Positions 35,569-43,120 of a DNA stretch of 64,000 bases are shown one piece after another; within the stretch, counting starts at the first letter, position 1, and each line of letters begins with the position of its first letter. Origin of the DNA: Nitrospira sp. CR1.1. GTDB lineage: Bacteria > Nitrospirota > Nitrospiria > Nitrospirales > Nitrospiraceae. Position numbers and translations under genes: made by a program. The notes beneath the pieces were generated by a model that had not been told where the DNA came from, made no database searches, and saw only the letters and a program-made list of their open reading frames with translations. Location: the NCBI GenBank assembly GCA_014055465.1, contig WIAF01000003.1, positions 310,001 to 374,000 of the forward strand, given 5' to 3'.

Positions 35569-36048
35569 GTTTGTATACTCCTTGTGCAAGGTACTCGAAC
35601 GATCATGCAGCGGACTTGGCCAATACAGCGGGAGCCCCTGTCAGCATCTCCAACGACGCGGATCGTCACCGCGAAGATACCATATTACTTAGCCCCCAAT
35701 GCCTGTCTGTACGCCAGTGACACCCTTTGCTCGATTCACCCGGATGTCCGCCATCGATCCCCAACGCCTACGGATATTTTAACGACACAGCGAGCCTCCC
35801 GCTCACCTCTGCCGGATACGTGCGAGTGACAGCGCAGAATCAGGCATCACACGCGCGCCCGCCAGTCACATGATGAGAATGACCAGCCTGATATCAGGCA
35901 TGGCGCTCTCCTTCTCGAGAACTGTGTCCCAAGATACAAGAAAACCAAGGGGGACAAAGACTGGGGATTTCCCTTGTAGAGACGTTACTACGCCCAGCGG
36001 AACATCCGAGATTGTCGCGCGAGACGGTTTCATGCTGGTGAGTTACTC
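35569..36048. other. 480-base region upstream of glgX without a gene
   Basis: No frame here has coding character in either direction. It holds the presumed glgX promoter and the 14-bp palindrome GCCTGATATCAGGC (35886-35899). It borders the TauE/SafE remnant and probably belongs to the same decaying region. Confidence 0.5.
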
Positions 36049-36282
36049 CTATGCGGCAGCAATCGGCTGACCGATGTGGCTTGAAGGAGAACCCAGGAAT
36101 ACTGAGGCGACAACGACCAGACTAATTGCCTTGTTGGGAATGACAGACGTTCACGGCGCGAAGCGGAAATAGTTGAGGAGAACCGGCAGTCAAAATTCGG
36201 CGCCACCCAGGCCAATGAAGCCGCCCAAGGTTCCAATAACTGCTCCCCGTCCAATCGCGGGGAGGACTAAGGCCTGCCCGCT
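36049..36282 (-). pseudogene. TauE/SafE sulfite-exporter-family remnant
   Basis: Read on the minus strand, one frame gives LPAIGRGAVIGTLGGFIGLG, then GAEF, a TGA stop, LPVLLNYFRFAP, a second TGA and IPNKAISLVVVASVF. This matches the family's repeat motif 'GxLGGLIGLGGAEFRLPVL...FxxxxAVxxNKAxSLVVV' (the first stop stands where Arg, CGA, is expected). TauE/SafE proteins are eight-helix membrane exporters of sulfonates/sulfite, normally ~250 residues; here only a segment of about 75 remains and no start codon. It is clearly a decayed gene. Flanking bases also lack any coding continuation. Confidence 0.8.
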
Positions 36283-36618
36283 TCATCCTTACCGAAAGTT
36301 TGCACGGGCATTCGGGGGGATCACCTTAACCACAGAGTGTTCGTCAAGCAGGTATCTGACGCGACGAGTCATTGTGCCAAGGCGGGTACGGTGTTCGGAA
36401 GCAGAGTTGGACTACTGGTTTGTGAAGGAGTGAGACTGCTCCACCGTCTGTATCCCGGTCGAACAATTCAATATGCGTTGCTGCGGCATGCGAGTACGAA
36501 CGGCTAGGCCAGCGTATCTGCCAATCCTTGTAATTTGCCTGAATGAGTGGCGTAATCTTTGGGCACATGCACTATCGCATATTTCTCCGGAGCGATGGCG
36601 GCGCATGCTGCCGCAGTG

Positions 36619-36855
36619 TTATCCCAAGTACACAACGGTGCATCGCCTATCCCAGCGGGGTGCGAACGCGAGATGTTGCGGGAGATTCTCACACAGTCGG
36701 CGAATACGCCGCGTGAAGACGGCGCGATTGATGACCGGGAACGCTTTTCGACACGGCGTCGAGGTTTTGCGTCCGTGCCGGAACAACAAGAACCCAGCGA
36801 CGAGGCGCAGCAGCGTATAGACCAGTGGCTGAAACAATCGCATGAATGTCGGCAT
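36619..36855 (-). pseudogene. DoxX-family N-terminal fragment
   Basis: From ATG 36855, with GGAAGGGACAGAG just upstream, the frame reads MPTFMRLFQPLVYTLLRLVA and GFLLFRHG: the first membrane helix and His-Gly of DoxX-type proteins. After residue 28 the sequence (RKTSTPCRKAF...) stops resembling the family, which normally has four helices over ~140 residues. So the rest has been lost or replaced by rearrangement. The frame stays open to 36619 but is not DoxX. Intact DoxX proteins are small membrane proteins found with thiosulfate or redox metabolism. Confidence 0.6.
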
Positions 36856-37054
36856 CTCTGTCCCTTCCAGCAGGTTGGTGGCGTGTGCGCCATCCTGATG
36901 CCTGTCGCGATCATTCATTATTCCCGACTGTCGGGTTTGCGTCAACTCACAGATCCTTGGCGCCGCTATCCTGAGTTCAAGCGTGTCATCTGTTTGCCAC
37001 CGGCCGCCCGACACATCATCGTCGGCCAGCCGGACGGTGGATTTCCCGCAGTTC

Positions 37055-37552
37055 CTACTTCTTGAGGCAGGATTTTTCTGTGGCGCATTCGTCATTCAGG
37101 ACCGCCATGCCTTGGATTTCGATCTTCATACCCGGAATGGCGAAGTTCGAGATGGTCAACGCTTGACTGGCCGGGTAGTTGCCGTCGGGAAATACTTCCT
37201 TGCGCACCTTAAAAAACTTGTCGCCGTACCGCGGATCATTCATGGTGACCGTCATCAGCACAAGGTTTTTCTGGAGCGTGCCGCCGAGCTTACGGAGGGT
37301 CTCGTCCATCAATTTGAAAACTTGTCTCGCTTGCGCTTCAACATCCTCTGCAATCGAGTTGCCCTGGTCGTCCTTCAAGGCGAATTGCCCGCCCATCCAA
37401 ACGATGGTACCGCCTTTAGTCAGCACGGCCGGCGAGTAGCCGAAGTGCTGGCCCGCCTCGTCTTTGAGATATTCCAACGCCTGAGCTGGACGCGCAATGC
37501 CGATGGCGCACAGGACGCCGATGATGACGCTCACGATCGTAGGTTTCAGCAT
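37055..37552 (-). CDS. Exported RidA/YjgF-family protein
   Basis: 165 residues from the ATG at 37552 (AAGGAGGGCCACC upstream). An N-terminal signal peptide (MLKPTIVSVIIGVLCAIGIA, cleavage near AQA) is followed by one RidA domain with GGTIVWMGGQFALKDDQGNS, DVEAQARQVFKLMDETLRKL and the family's C-terminal MKIEIQGMAVL. Cytosolic RidA deaminates reactive enamine/imine intermediates; an exported version is common among Nitrospirota and other environmental bacteria, with unknown substrates. The longer frame to 37729 encodes poor sequence and was rejected as start. It stands alone between decayed genes, suggesting it is maintained by selection. Confidence 0.9.
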   Translation of the reverse strand: MLKPTIVSVIIGVLCAIGIARPAQALEYLKDEAGQHFGYSPAVLTKGGTIVWMGGQFALKDDQGNSIAEDVEAQARQVFKLMDETLRKLGGTLQKNLVLMTVTMNDPRYGDKFFKVRKEVFPDGNYPASQALTISNFAIPGMKIEIQGMAVLNDECATEKSCLKK

Positions 37553-37948
37553 GGTGGCCCTCCTTTGCGATTGAACATTCCTTTGCGTTGTGGATGCACA
37601 TGGTTTCTGGAAAGTCCGCGGCCCGATTCCAGCCGTCCTGCACGGTGAACGCTGGCCTTCGCCCGGCATGTGGTCTGAATTCCGGCTCGGCTCACGGCGC
37701 ACCTGCGTGCGCGCAGTGAGGTCCCGCATGAGCGGGGAAGCTCAGCACCCTCATCATTAAGAGCGGTGGATGCTATATGATCACTATCCAAAGTACAAGT
37801 TAGGAGGTTATTGAGACGGTTCGTCGTGGTGAAATGAGTACATTCTAGAGGGGAATCGTGAACACATTGCGGAATCTCTAGAAATATTCTGGTGGATATC
37901 ATGGGCCTCGCGCATGGGCGACCTTGCTGAATTCCGCAATTCGATTGC

Positions 37949-38175
37949 GAGATAGCTGCCAGTCAGCTGGTCAATCTGTGGGCCTATCAACATCAGGTGG
38001 AGATCGATGTCTCACGACCCGGGAAGCCAACGGACAATGCCCACGTGAAATCCTTCAATGCCACGTTGCGATGGGAGCGCCTCAATACGCACTGGTTCGA
38101 GTCCCTGTCCGATGCCAAACACGCCTCGAGGCCGGGCGGTGAGCGCAGAACGAGAGCCGCCCTCACCGGGCGCTC
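37949..38175 (+). mobile_element. IS3-family transposase (OrfB) C-terminal remnant
   Basis: In one frame, WAYQHQVEIDVSRPGKPTDN followed by LRWERLNTHWFESLSDAKHA is the catalytic rve domain of IS3-family OrfB near its conserved Asn. In a neighbouring frame, NESRPHRAL (38149-38175), the family's terminal motif, appears and ends in a stop. The two halves are joined by a frameshift, and the upstream part (DDE first Asp and HTH) is missing. So this is a decayed IS3 element tail, not an active transposon. No terminal inverted repeats could be recognised. Confidence 0.85.
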
Positions 38176-38260
38176 TAGGATCGAACACCAGCACAAGCGG
38201 TCGATAAGCTGGATACATAAAAGTCAGTTCGGGCACCGTGACCAACGCTCATGAAAATTC

Positions 38261-38455
38261 CTAAGCCTTGGATTTTTGAGCGAAGACCGTGGCATCGCAG
38301 GCGATGTACTTAATCTGCTTCATCGGCACAATGATGACCTCCTTGGCCGAATCCACTTCGAGCACTTCCATATCTTCGCTGATCGTATGACGAATCGCAT
38401 CTTTCACCAGCAGTTCCTGATTGTCGGCAAACACGACTTTCACCCAATATTGCAC
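38261..38455 (-). CDS. Small conserved-looking protein of unknown function
   Basis: 64 residues, starting at a GTG (38455) behind AAGGAGCGAG, a good ribosome binding site. Sequence: strands QYWVKVVFADNQELLVKDAI and EVIIVPMKQIKYIACDA suggest a compact beta domain. No signal peptide or membrane part. Its stop lies just downstream of the IS3 remnant, and proC begins on the same strand 15 bases upstream, so it is probably co-transcribed with proC. No family recognised. Confidence 0.6.
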   Translation of the reverse strand: MQYWVKVVFADNQELLVKDAIRHTISEDMEVLEVDSAKEVIIVPMKQIKYIACDATVFAQKSKA

Positions 38456-38470
38456 GAGACTCGCTCCTTG

Positions 38471-39301
38471 TTAGAGATGATGGCTCTCCGCCTTGCCCAA
38501 TTCCTGTGATCGTCGCGTGGCCGCTTCCACGGCCGAGATCAGGGTCGCCCGCAACCGCCCCTGCTCCAGTTGAGACAACCCGGTAATTGTGGTCCCACCC
38601 GGCGAGGCGACTCGATCTTTCAACAGAGCCGGATGCTCGCCCTGCTCCAGCACCATGCGCGCTGCGCCGGCCACCGTTTTCGCCGCCAGCTGTTGCGCGG
38701 CCGATCGAGGTAGACCGGCCAAGACTCCGCCGTCTGCAAGTGCTTCAATCATGGCGAACACATAGGCTGGGCCGCTTCCACTCAAGCCGGTCACGGCATC
38801 CAGCAGTCGTTCCTCTACTATGACCACCTTGCCCACGGATTCGAACAGACATCTTGCCCAGTCCTGATCCCCGGACGACAATCCCGGCGCGAGACTCATC
38901 GCCGTCACGCCCTGGCCGATTGTGGACGGCGTATTCGGCATGGCCCGGACTAATCTGGTCGCAGTAGTGAGACGATCACGCATGCGAGACAAGGGATAGC
39001 CGGCAGCGACTGAGATCAACAGGGGGTGCGCTTCAAGCGAAGACGCGAGTTCGGCAAGCACGTCATCGAGCACTTGCGGTTCGACACAGAGCACCACGAT
39101 GTCAGCCCCCCGGACTGCTGTCTGATTGTCGGCCGTCACCACGACGCCAAAGTTACGACCCAACAGTTCGCGCCTGGAAGCAAGCGGATCGCTGACAACA
39201 AGGCAGCCCGGCGTGGTCAGGCCCTCTCGCAACAATCCCGCCAACAATGCCTCGGCCATATTGCCGCCGCCGACAAACGCGATCCGCCGTCCAGTCAACA
39301 T
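38471..39301 (-). CDS. proC: Pyrroline-5-carboxylate reductase
   Basis: 276 residues from ATG 39301. Rossmann fold with GGGNMAEALLAGLL (NADPH-binding), VVLCVEPQVLDDVLAEL, and the ProC signature in SGSGPAYVFAMIEALADGGV; the C-terminal SPGGTTITGLSQLEQGRLRA is the family's dimer-interface motif. It reduces pyrroline-5-carboxylate to proline, the last step of proline synthesis. The frame is open to 39337, but the extra residues (MRRLERRPYNRA) are not typical. The gene is divergent from a HEAT-repeat gene. Length matches the family (about 270). Confidence 0.95.
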   Translation of the reverse strand: MLTGRRIAFVGGGNMAEALLAGLLREGLTTPGCLVVSDPLASRRELLGRNFGVVVTADNQTAVRGADIVVLCVEPQVLDDVLAELASSLEAHPLLISVAAGYPLSRMRDRLTTATRLVRAMPNTPSTIGQGVTAMSLAPGLSSGDQDWARCLFESVGKVVIVEERLLDAVTGLSGSGPAYVFAMIEALADGGVLAGLPRSAAQQLAAKTVAGAARMVLEQGEHPALLKDRVASPGGTTITGLSQLEQGRLRATLISAVEAATRRSQELGKAESHHL

Positions 39302-39417
39302 GGCGCGATTATACGGACGCCGTTCAAGCCGGCGCAACTTGCAACCGCCGGGAGGGGTTGTTATAGAGTGATCTATAGTATTGCGATCATCGTCCTTTTC
39401 AGCAGAACGGAGCCGAC

Positions 39418-40494
39418 ATGAGATGCATCCTCTCGCTTGTCATCCTGGGGGTCCTGCTGCTTTTCGGCGATCCAAGCTGGGCCCGCCGCGAAGCCCTGAC
39501 CGCCGACCAAAAGAGTCAGATGGAACGAATCGACCGTGTGTTGATCACAGTCATTGCGCTTTCGGACAAGGGCGCGATCGATGCCGGCCCGCTCATCGAG
39601 GTCGCAGCCACTCGCATGAAGGAATTCGGCTATACCCCGGTGACAGACCCGACGCAGCCGCACGATGTCGAGCTGAAGATCAAATGCGAGCAAAAAAAGA
39701 CCTGGGAAGGGACGACCACGATGGGGAGCGATGCCGATCTTCCTGATGCCCCGTCGCGCATTTGGAAAGGGCCGGCCTGCCAATTCGGGTATCTGCTCAA
39801 CGGAAAAAAAATGGCCTGGCGCAAGGAGGTTCGCACAGACTTCGATGATGCCCAGGCTGCGGCGACACTCGCGAAGGCCGGCGATCCCACCGCCTTTGCC
39901 ATGACCAAGTTACAAGCCCGCCTTGAAGAGTACGATTTCCCAGCCCTCATTACGGCTGAATGGGGACAGGAAGCACGCCTGCTCCGTCTCTACGACGATC
40001 CGAACACGCCGGTGGCCCGCAAGGTCAAATTGGTGGCTTTGTTCGGCGACCTCTTCTCCGTGAATGCCATCCCGCGCCTGCTCGACGGACTCAACGGGCC
40101 TGATCGCAGCATCGCCAAAGCCTCGGCACTGGCCCTGGGCAATATCGGCCAGAAAGACACGATTCCCGTTCTCATCAAGACGATGAAACACGGCGCGCCG
40201 GATCTACGAGCGCCGGCGGCAAAAGCCCTGGGAATCGTCGGAGCCCTCCATGGAGACTTCACCATCGTGGATCCCTTGCTTGAAACCCTGAATACCGACG
40301 ATGTCGCCGTCAAAACCGAAGTCGCCTGGGCATTAGGGAAGTTGCCGGACATGCGGGCTTACGAACCGCTCTTCGCCCTCCAGAAATCGCTGTACCACGT
40401 CCATGAAAACGATACCGATCCAAACCTTGTCAAATTGAAGGAAGCCGTCAATTGGAGCATCAAGCAAATCGATACCTGGGAACACGTACAGTGA
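39418..40494 (+). CDS. Exported HEAT-repeat protein
   Basis: 358 residues with signal peptide (MRCILSLVILGVLLLFGDPSWA). Residues ~30-190 are a helical/beta mixed region of unknown type with CEQKKTWEG and a central CQFGYLLNG. Residues 195-345 contain PBS-lyase-type HEAT repeats: AIPRLLDGLNGPDRSIAKAS, TIPVLIKTMKHGAPDLRAPA and FTIVDPLLETLNTDDVAVKT. HEAT repeats bind partner proteins; here probably in the periplasm. The stop overlaps the GTG start of the next gene (GTGA), so the two are translated together. Divergent from proC. Confidence 0.85.
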   Translation: MRCILSLVILGVLLLFGDPSWARREALTADQKSQMERIDRVLITVIALSDKGAIDAGPLIEVAATRMKEFGYTPVTDPTQPHDVELKIKCEQKKTWEGTTTMGSDADLPDAPSRIWKGPACQFGYLLNGKKMAWRKEVRTDFDDAQAAATLAKAGDPTAFAMTKLQARLEEYDFPALITAEWGQEARLLRLYDDPNTPVARKVKLVALFGDLFSVNAIPRLLDGLNGPDRSIAKASALALGNIGQKDTIPVLIKTMKHGAPDLRAPAAKALGIVGALHGDFTIVDPLLETLNTDDVAVKTEVAWALGKLPDMRAYEPLFALQKSLYHVHENDTDPNLVKLKEAVNWSIKQIDTWEHVQ

Positions 40495-41033
40495 GGAATG
40501 GCATACACATCGGCCGGTACGAGCATTGCCTCGCCGCATCAATCCTCAGCTTCTCCATGCTGGTGGCCGCGGCCGGAATCGGACAGGCTCAAGTGGTCGG
40601 TGAAGAGGCGGAGCTCGACCGGCTGCGAGCCAAAGCTGAAGAGGCGATGGGGAATGACGATGCCGAAGGCGCAGCCATGAACATGGGGCGCGCGGCATTG
40701 ATGGCGGCCCAACTCGGGAAACGTCAGACTGAACCGGCGTTGCGGCGGGCGTTCAAGGCTACGGAACACCTCTATCGATCGCAGGAGCATGGCTATCGGG
40801 GGCTCGCCCTGTTTAGGCGGGCCGGTGGAGAGCTTCCCGCGTCAGCCGGCGTGTGCGGAAGCCTTCAGCTGGCACAGCTCGAACTCCAGCATGCCCAGGA
40901 AACCCTTGTTGAGTCGACGTCTACAAACCGATCTGACACTGCCTCCCCTCGGCTGCCAGCCATCCGGCAAACGACAGACGATTGGACGATCGTGTTGTCA
41001 TCGATGATGGGCGAGTTTCGCTGCCCCAACTAG
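40491..41033 (+). CDS. Exported protein of unknown function, coupled to HEAT gene
   Basis: 180 residues from the GTG at 40491, which overlaps the stop of the HEAT-repeat gene. The start is followed by a signal peptide (YEHCLAASILSFSMLVAAAGI, cleavage near GQAQ). The mature chain is helical (EEAELDRLRAKAEEAMGNDD, MNMGRAALMAAQLGKRQTEP) and contains a TPR-like pair. No domain could be named. The repeat element begins just after it. The alternative upstream frame (40452) is not supported because it would precede the coupled start. Confidence 0.75.
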   Translation: MRNGIHIGRYEHCLAASILSFSMLVAAAGIGQAQVVGEEAELDRLRAKAEEAMGNDDAEGAAMNMGRAALMAAQLGKRQTEPALRRAFKATEHLYRSQEHGYRGLALFRRAGGELPASAGVCGSLQLAQLELQHAQETLVESTSTNRSDTASPRLPAIRQTTDDWTIVLSSMMGEFRCPN

Positions 41034-41036
41034 CTG

Positions 41037-41252
41037 GTTGTTGAAAAAGACCGCCAGCTTCGTTCTCGCATCGCTCCGACGCTCATCCGCATGAGCACCC
41101 TGCGAGAGCAATCATTTCGCCCGCAGGATGCGCAAACAGCCTGTCCGGCAAGGCCGCAGCAATGCGAGGAAGCGAGGCGTACCCTTGCGGTACGTTGAGC
41201 TCTCTGAGCGATGCGAGAACGCCACCGGCGGGCTGTTTCCGCGTTCTGCATC
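41037..41252 (+). repeat. MITE-like palindromic repeat, copy B, composite
   Basis: A complete copy (41123-41252) starts GCAGGATGCGCAAAC and ends GTTTCCGCGTTCTGCATCC. Preceding it, 41037-41080 is a partial reverse-oriented right end (GTTGAAAAAGACCGCCAGC...CGCATCGCTC), giving an inverted half-copy beside a whole copy. Inside, GCGTACCCTTGCGGTACG is a smaller palindrome that also occurs in copy C (TCGTACTCTTGTCGTACG). It fills the gap between the exported protein and the PIN-domain gene. Confidence 0.85.
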
Positions 41253-41254
41253 CA

Positions 41255-41698
41255 CTAGTCGTCTTCCGGATTGATGATGTGTAGCCCGGCGGGACGGCAG
41301 GCGGCCAAAAGCTGCTTGTCTGCGCTGACGACCGTCAGCCGAAGCGGTTTCAGTTCCAGGGCTAAGGCCAGATGCAGGAGCTGCGGCGACCGCAGCGCCG
41401 GGTAGTCCAAAATCAATTCCTTCGCCGCCAGATGGGTCTCCATGGTGGGCGCAATAAATTGGAAGAGCCCTTGCGAGGCTTCCATCTCGAACTTGTACAA
41501 GACTGAATAACAATCGTCCCGCGTAATTTCTCCCTGCTGCGCGCGAACGGATAACGCCGAATAAAAATCCGTGACGCTCCACATGGGGAGAATGGCGACT
41601 TTTCCACGCTTCACCATCAGCTTGTTGACGATGCGCGTCCCTCGCTCCATGCTGTAGCGCTTGACCAGCGCCGTGGAATCGAAATAGTAATACGGCAT
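41255..41698 (-). CDS. PIN-domain toxin (VapC-like) of a toxin-antitoxin pair
   Basis: 147 residues, one PIN domain. N-terminal YYFDSTALVKRY supplies the first acidic residue (Asp7). Asp44 in WSVTDFYSAL stands where most PIN domains carry Glu, and Asp127 in VVSADKQLLAACRPAGLHII is the last. However, the usual Asp of 'DALHLA' is Gln106 in SPQLLHLALAL, so the Mg-binding set may be incomplete. PIN toxins are ribonucleases blocked by the cognate antitoxin. The start lies 1 base after the stop of the small gene upstream, which is the classic TA order. Confident on the fold; activity uncertain. Confidence 0.85.
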   Translation of the reverse strand: MPYYYFDSTALVKRYSMERGTRIVNKLMVKRGKVAILPMWSVTDFYSALSVRAQQGEITRDDCYSVLYKFEMEASQGLFQFIAPTMETHLAAKELILDYPALRSPQLLHLALALELKPLRLTVVSADKQLLAACRPAGLHIINPEDD

Positions 41699-41699
41699 G

Positions 41700-41948
41700 C
41701 TACCCCCTCCCCTTCAACAGACTGTCGGCCAGCGGCGACTGGAGCTTGGAGAGGCGATCCTGCAACTCATCCAGCGGTAATTCCTCATAGTAGCCCTGTT
41801 TGCGAAAGATGCTCACGATGTCGCTCTTCAGCACCTGCTGGGTATCGGCGGTCAGCCGTTCACGCAAATGTTTTTTCATCGCCTGACTGGACATCCGGCG
41901 TCCGCCGCCGGCTTCTTCTCCCGCCTTCCGGGTCCCTGTCTTTCCCAT
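41700..41948 (-). CDS. Putative antitoxin upstream of PIN-domain toxin
   Basis: 82 residues, starting at 41948 behind GGAGAGAGGAGAG. The C-terminal two-thirds is helical (MSSQAMKKHLRERLTADTQQ, KSDIVSIFRKQGYYEELPLD), and the N-terminus is basic and Gly-rich. It does not clearly match AbrB, Phd or RHH antitoxins, so it may belong to a less described type. The call rests on context: it directly precedes and nearly touches the PIN gene (1-base spacing). It lies after the LPP20 gene at 41984-43120 in the same direction. Confidence 0.6.
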   Translation of the reverse strand: MGKTGTRKAGEEAGGGRRMSSQAMKKHLRERLTADTQQVLKSDIVSIFRKQGYYEELPLDELQDRLSKLQSPLADSLLKGRG

Positions 41949-41983
41949 TCCCTCTCCTCTCTCCTATGGTGAATTCGCAGCCG

Positions 41984-43120
41984 TTAACGACTGAGCGGCG
42001 GCTGAGTCGCCTCTTTCGGACAACCCGACGGCGCAGCAGATGACACTGATAACTCCCTCTCTCCGTAAATATGCGCGGCCACCGCATGGGCCAGATCTAA
42101 CGAAAACTCCTGCTGCATGACACGAACGGCTTTGGCCGCAGCCTCGCGTTCCGTCACATGTCCTTCTTTGCCGCCTTTGGACACTGCGCCGATGACCCGG
42201 CGGGTCGAGACTTCTTCGATCACGGCATCCGTACACCACCGCACATAGCGGAACTGCGGGTCAGGGACTTCGATCGGCCACATCCGCACGGTTCCTTTGA
42301 TCAGCAATTCTGCCGTACCCGCTCCTGTTCCATGACCGACGACGGAGAAGCCTTCCTGCGTGAGGCCCTCTACGAGCGCCCGTTCGAGCGGTTCCGCCTG
42401 CTCGCCCGAAACGTCCACAGCCATCTCCAAATTCGCGGCGAGAAACTGTTCCAATTCAGCGGTCAATTCGGCCACACGATAGGCGGCCTGATGCCCCTGT
42501 CCATTCGAGCGGATCGTGCGCAGGTCGGTGTTGTAGGCTTCGCGGAGGACCAGATTCCTGGTAGCCCGCTTCAGATTGCGCACGTGTGAGAGCTTATCCT
42601 GAGACTGATGCGCTTCCGTGACTTCCGTGTGAATCGACCGATCGAGGTCTGCCAGACGTTCCAGCATCGCCGATTCGGCCTGCGCCCGGTTCATGCCTGC
42701 CAGAGCATAGTACTGTCGCGCCTTTTGGTCAAACCAGGTATCGAGGACCTGGACATTCTCCAGCACCTTGGCCGTCGTGACCCGCGTGACATGGTCCAGA
42801 ATCAGCTTGCGTTCTGTGTTCGTCTGCCCGCGGGATTCCACCACCAGGTACGATTCCCAATCCTTCGCCTGCGCGGTAATTTCCGCTTTGAAAATCCGCG
42901 ACACGGCCGCATAGGCCTGTTCAGTCGCTTGTGGACGCGAATCGGCCTGGCCGACGCCAACCAGATACTGCGTGGAAGGAAACTGACTGCTGCTGCCGTC
43001 GATCCAGGAAGGACGGGAAGCTCCGCCGACCCACCCGCATCCGGAGCACAGGAGCACCGCCAGCATTGCCAGGGCGATCCGTCTGCCTCGATCCCATCCC
43101 ATGCCTCTCACTGCCCTCAT
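41984..43120 (-). CDS. LPP20-like lipoprotein
   Basis: 378 residues with lipoprotein signal (IALAMLAVLLCSGC, lipid Cys at ~28). Mature part begins PSWIDGSSSQFPSTQYLVGVG, characteristic of the LPP20/flagellar-assembly-T N-terminal family, followed by AYAAVSRIFKAEITAQAK, and later an Asp/Glu-rich AEPLERALVEGLTQEGFSVV resembling the LPP20 tail with a conserved GTVRM. The GTG/ATG start overlaps the COG3014 gene stop (ATGA), indicating translation coupling in the lipoprotein cluster. Function unknown; outer-membrane or periplasm-facing. Confidence 0.8.
   Translation of the reverse strand: MRAVRGMGWDRGRRIALAMLAVLLCSGCGWVGGASRPSWIDGSSSQFPSTQYLVGVGQADSRPQATEQAYAAVSRIFKAEITAQAKDWESYLVVESRGQTNTERKLILDHVTRVTTAKVLENVQVLDTWFDQKARQYYALAGMNRAQAESAMLERLADLDRSIHTEVTEAHQSQDKLSHVRNLKRATRNLVLREAYNTDLRTIRSNGQGHQAAYRVAELTAELEQFLAANLEMAVDVSGEQAEPLERALVEGLTQEGFSVVGHGTGAGTAELLIKGTVRMWPIEVPDPQFRYVRWCTDAVIEEVSTRRVIGAVSKGGKEGHVTEREAAAKAVRVMQQEFSLDLAHAVAAHIYGERELSVSSAAPSGCPKEATQPPLSR

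Noticed and set aside
35870-36070. 66-residue plus-strand frame
   Set aside because: No ribosome binding site or recognisable sequence, and it lies in the non-coding region by glgX.
36559-37065. 168-residue plus-strand frame opposite the DoxX remnant
   Set aside because: No family resemblance; the opposite strand carries the recognisable DoxX start. Treated as a chance frame in a decaying region.
39355-39395. TTGTTATAGAGTGATCTATAGT as a promoter
   Set aside because: The spacing between the TTGTTA and TATAGT elements is only ten bases, too short for a sigma-70 promoter.
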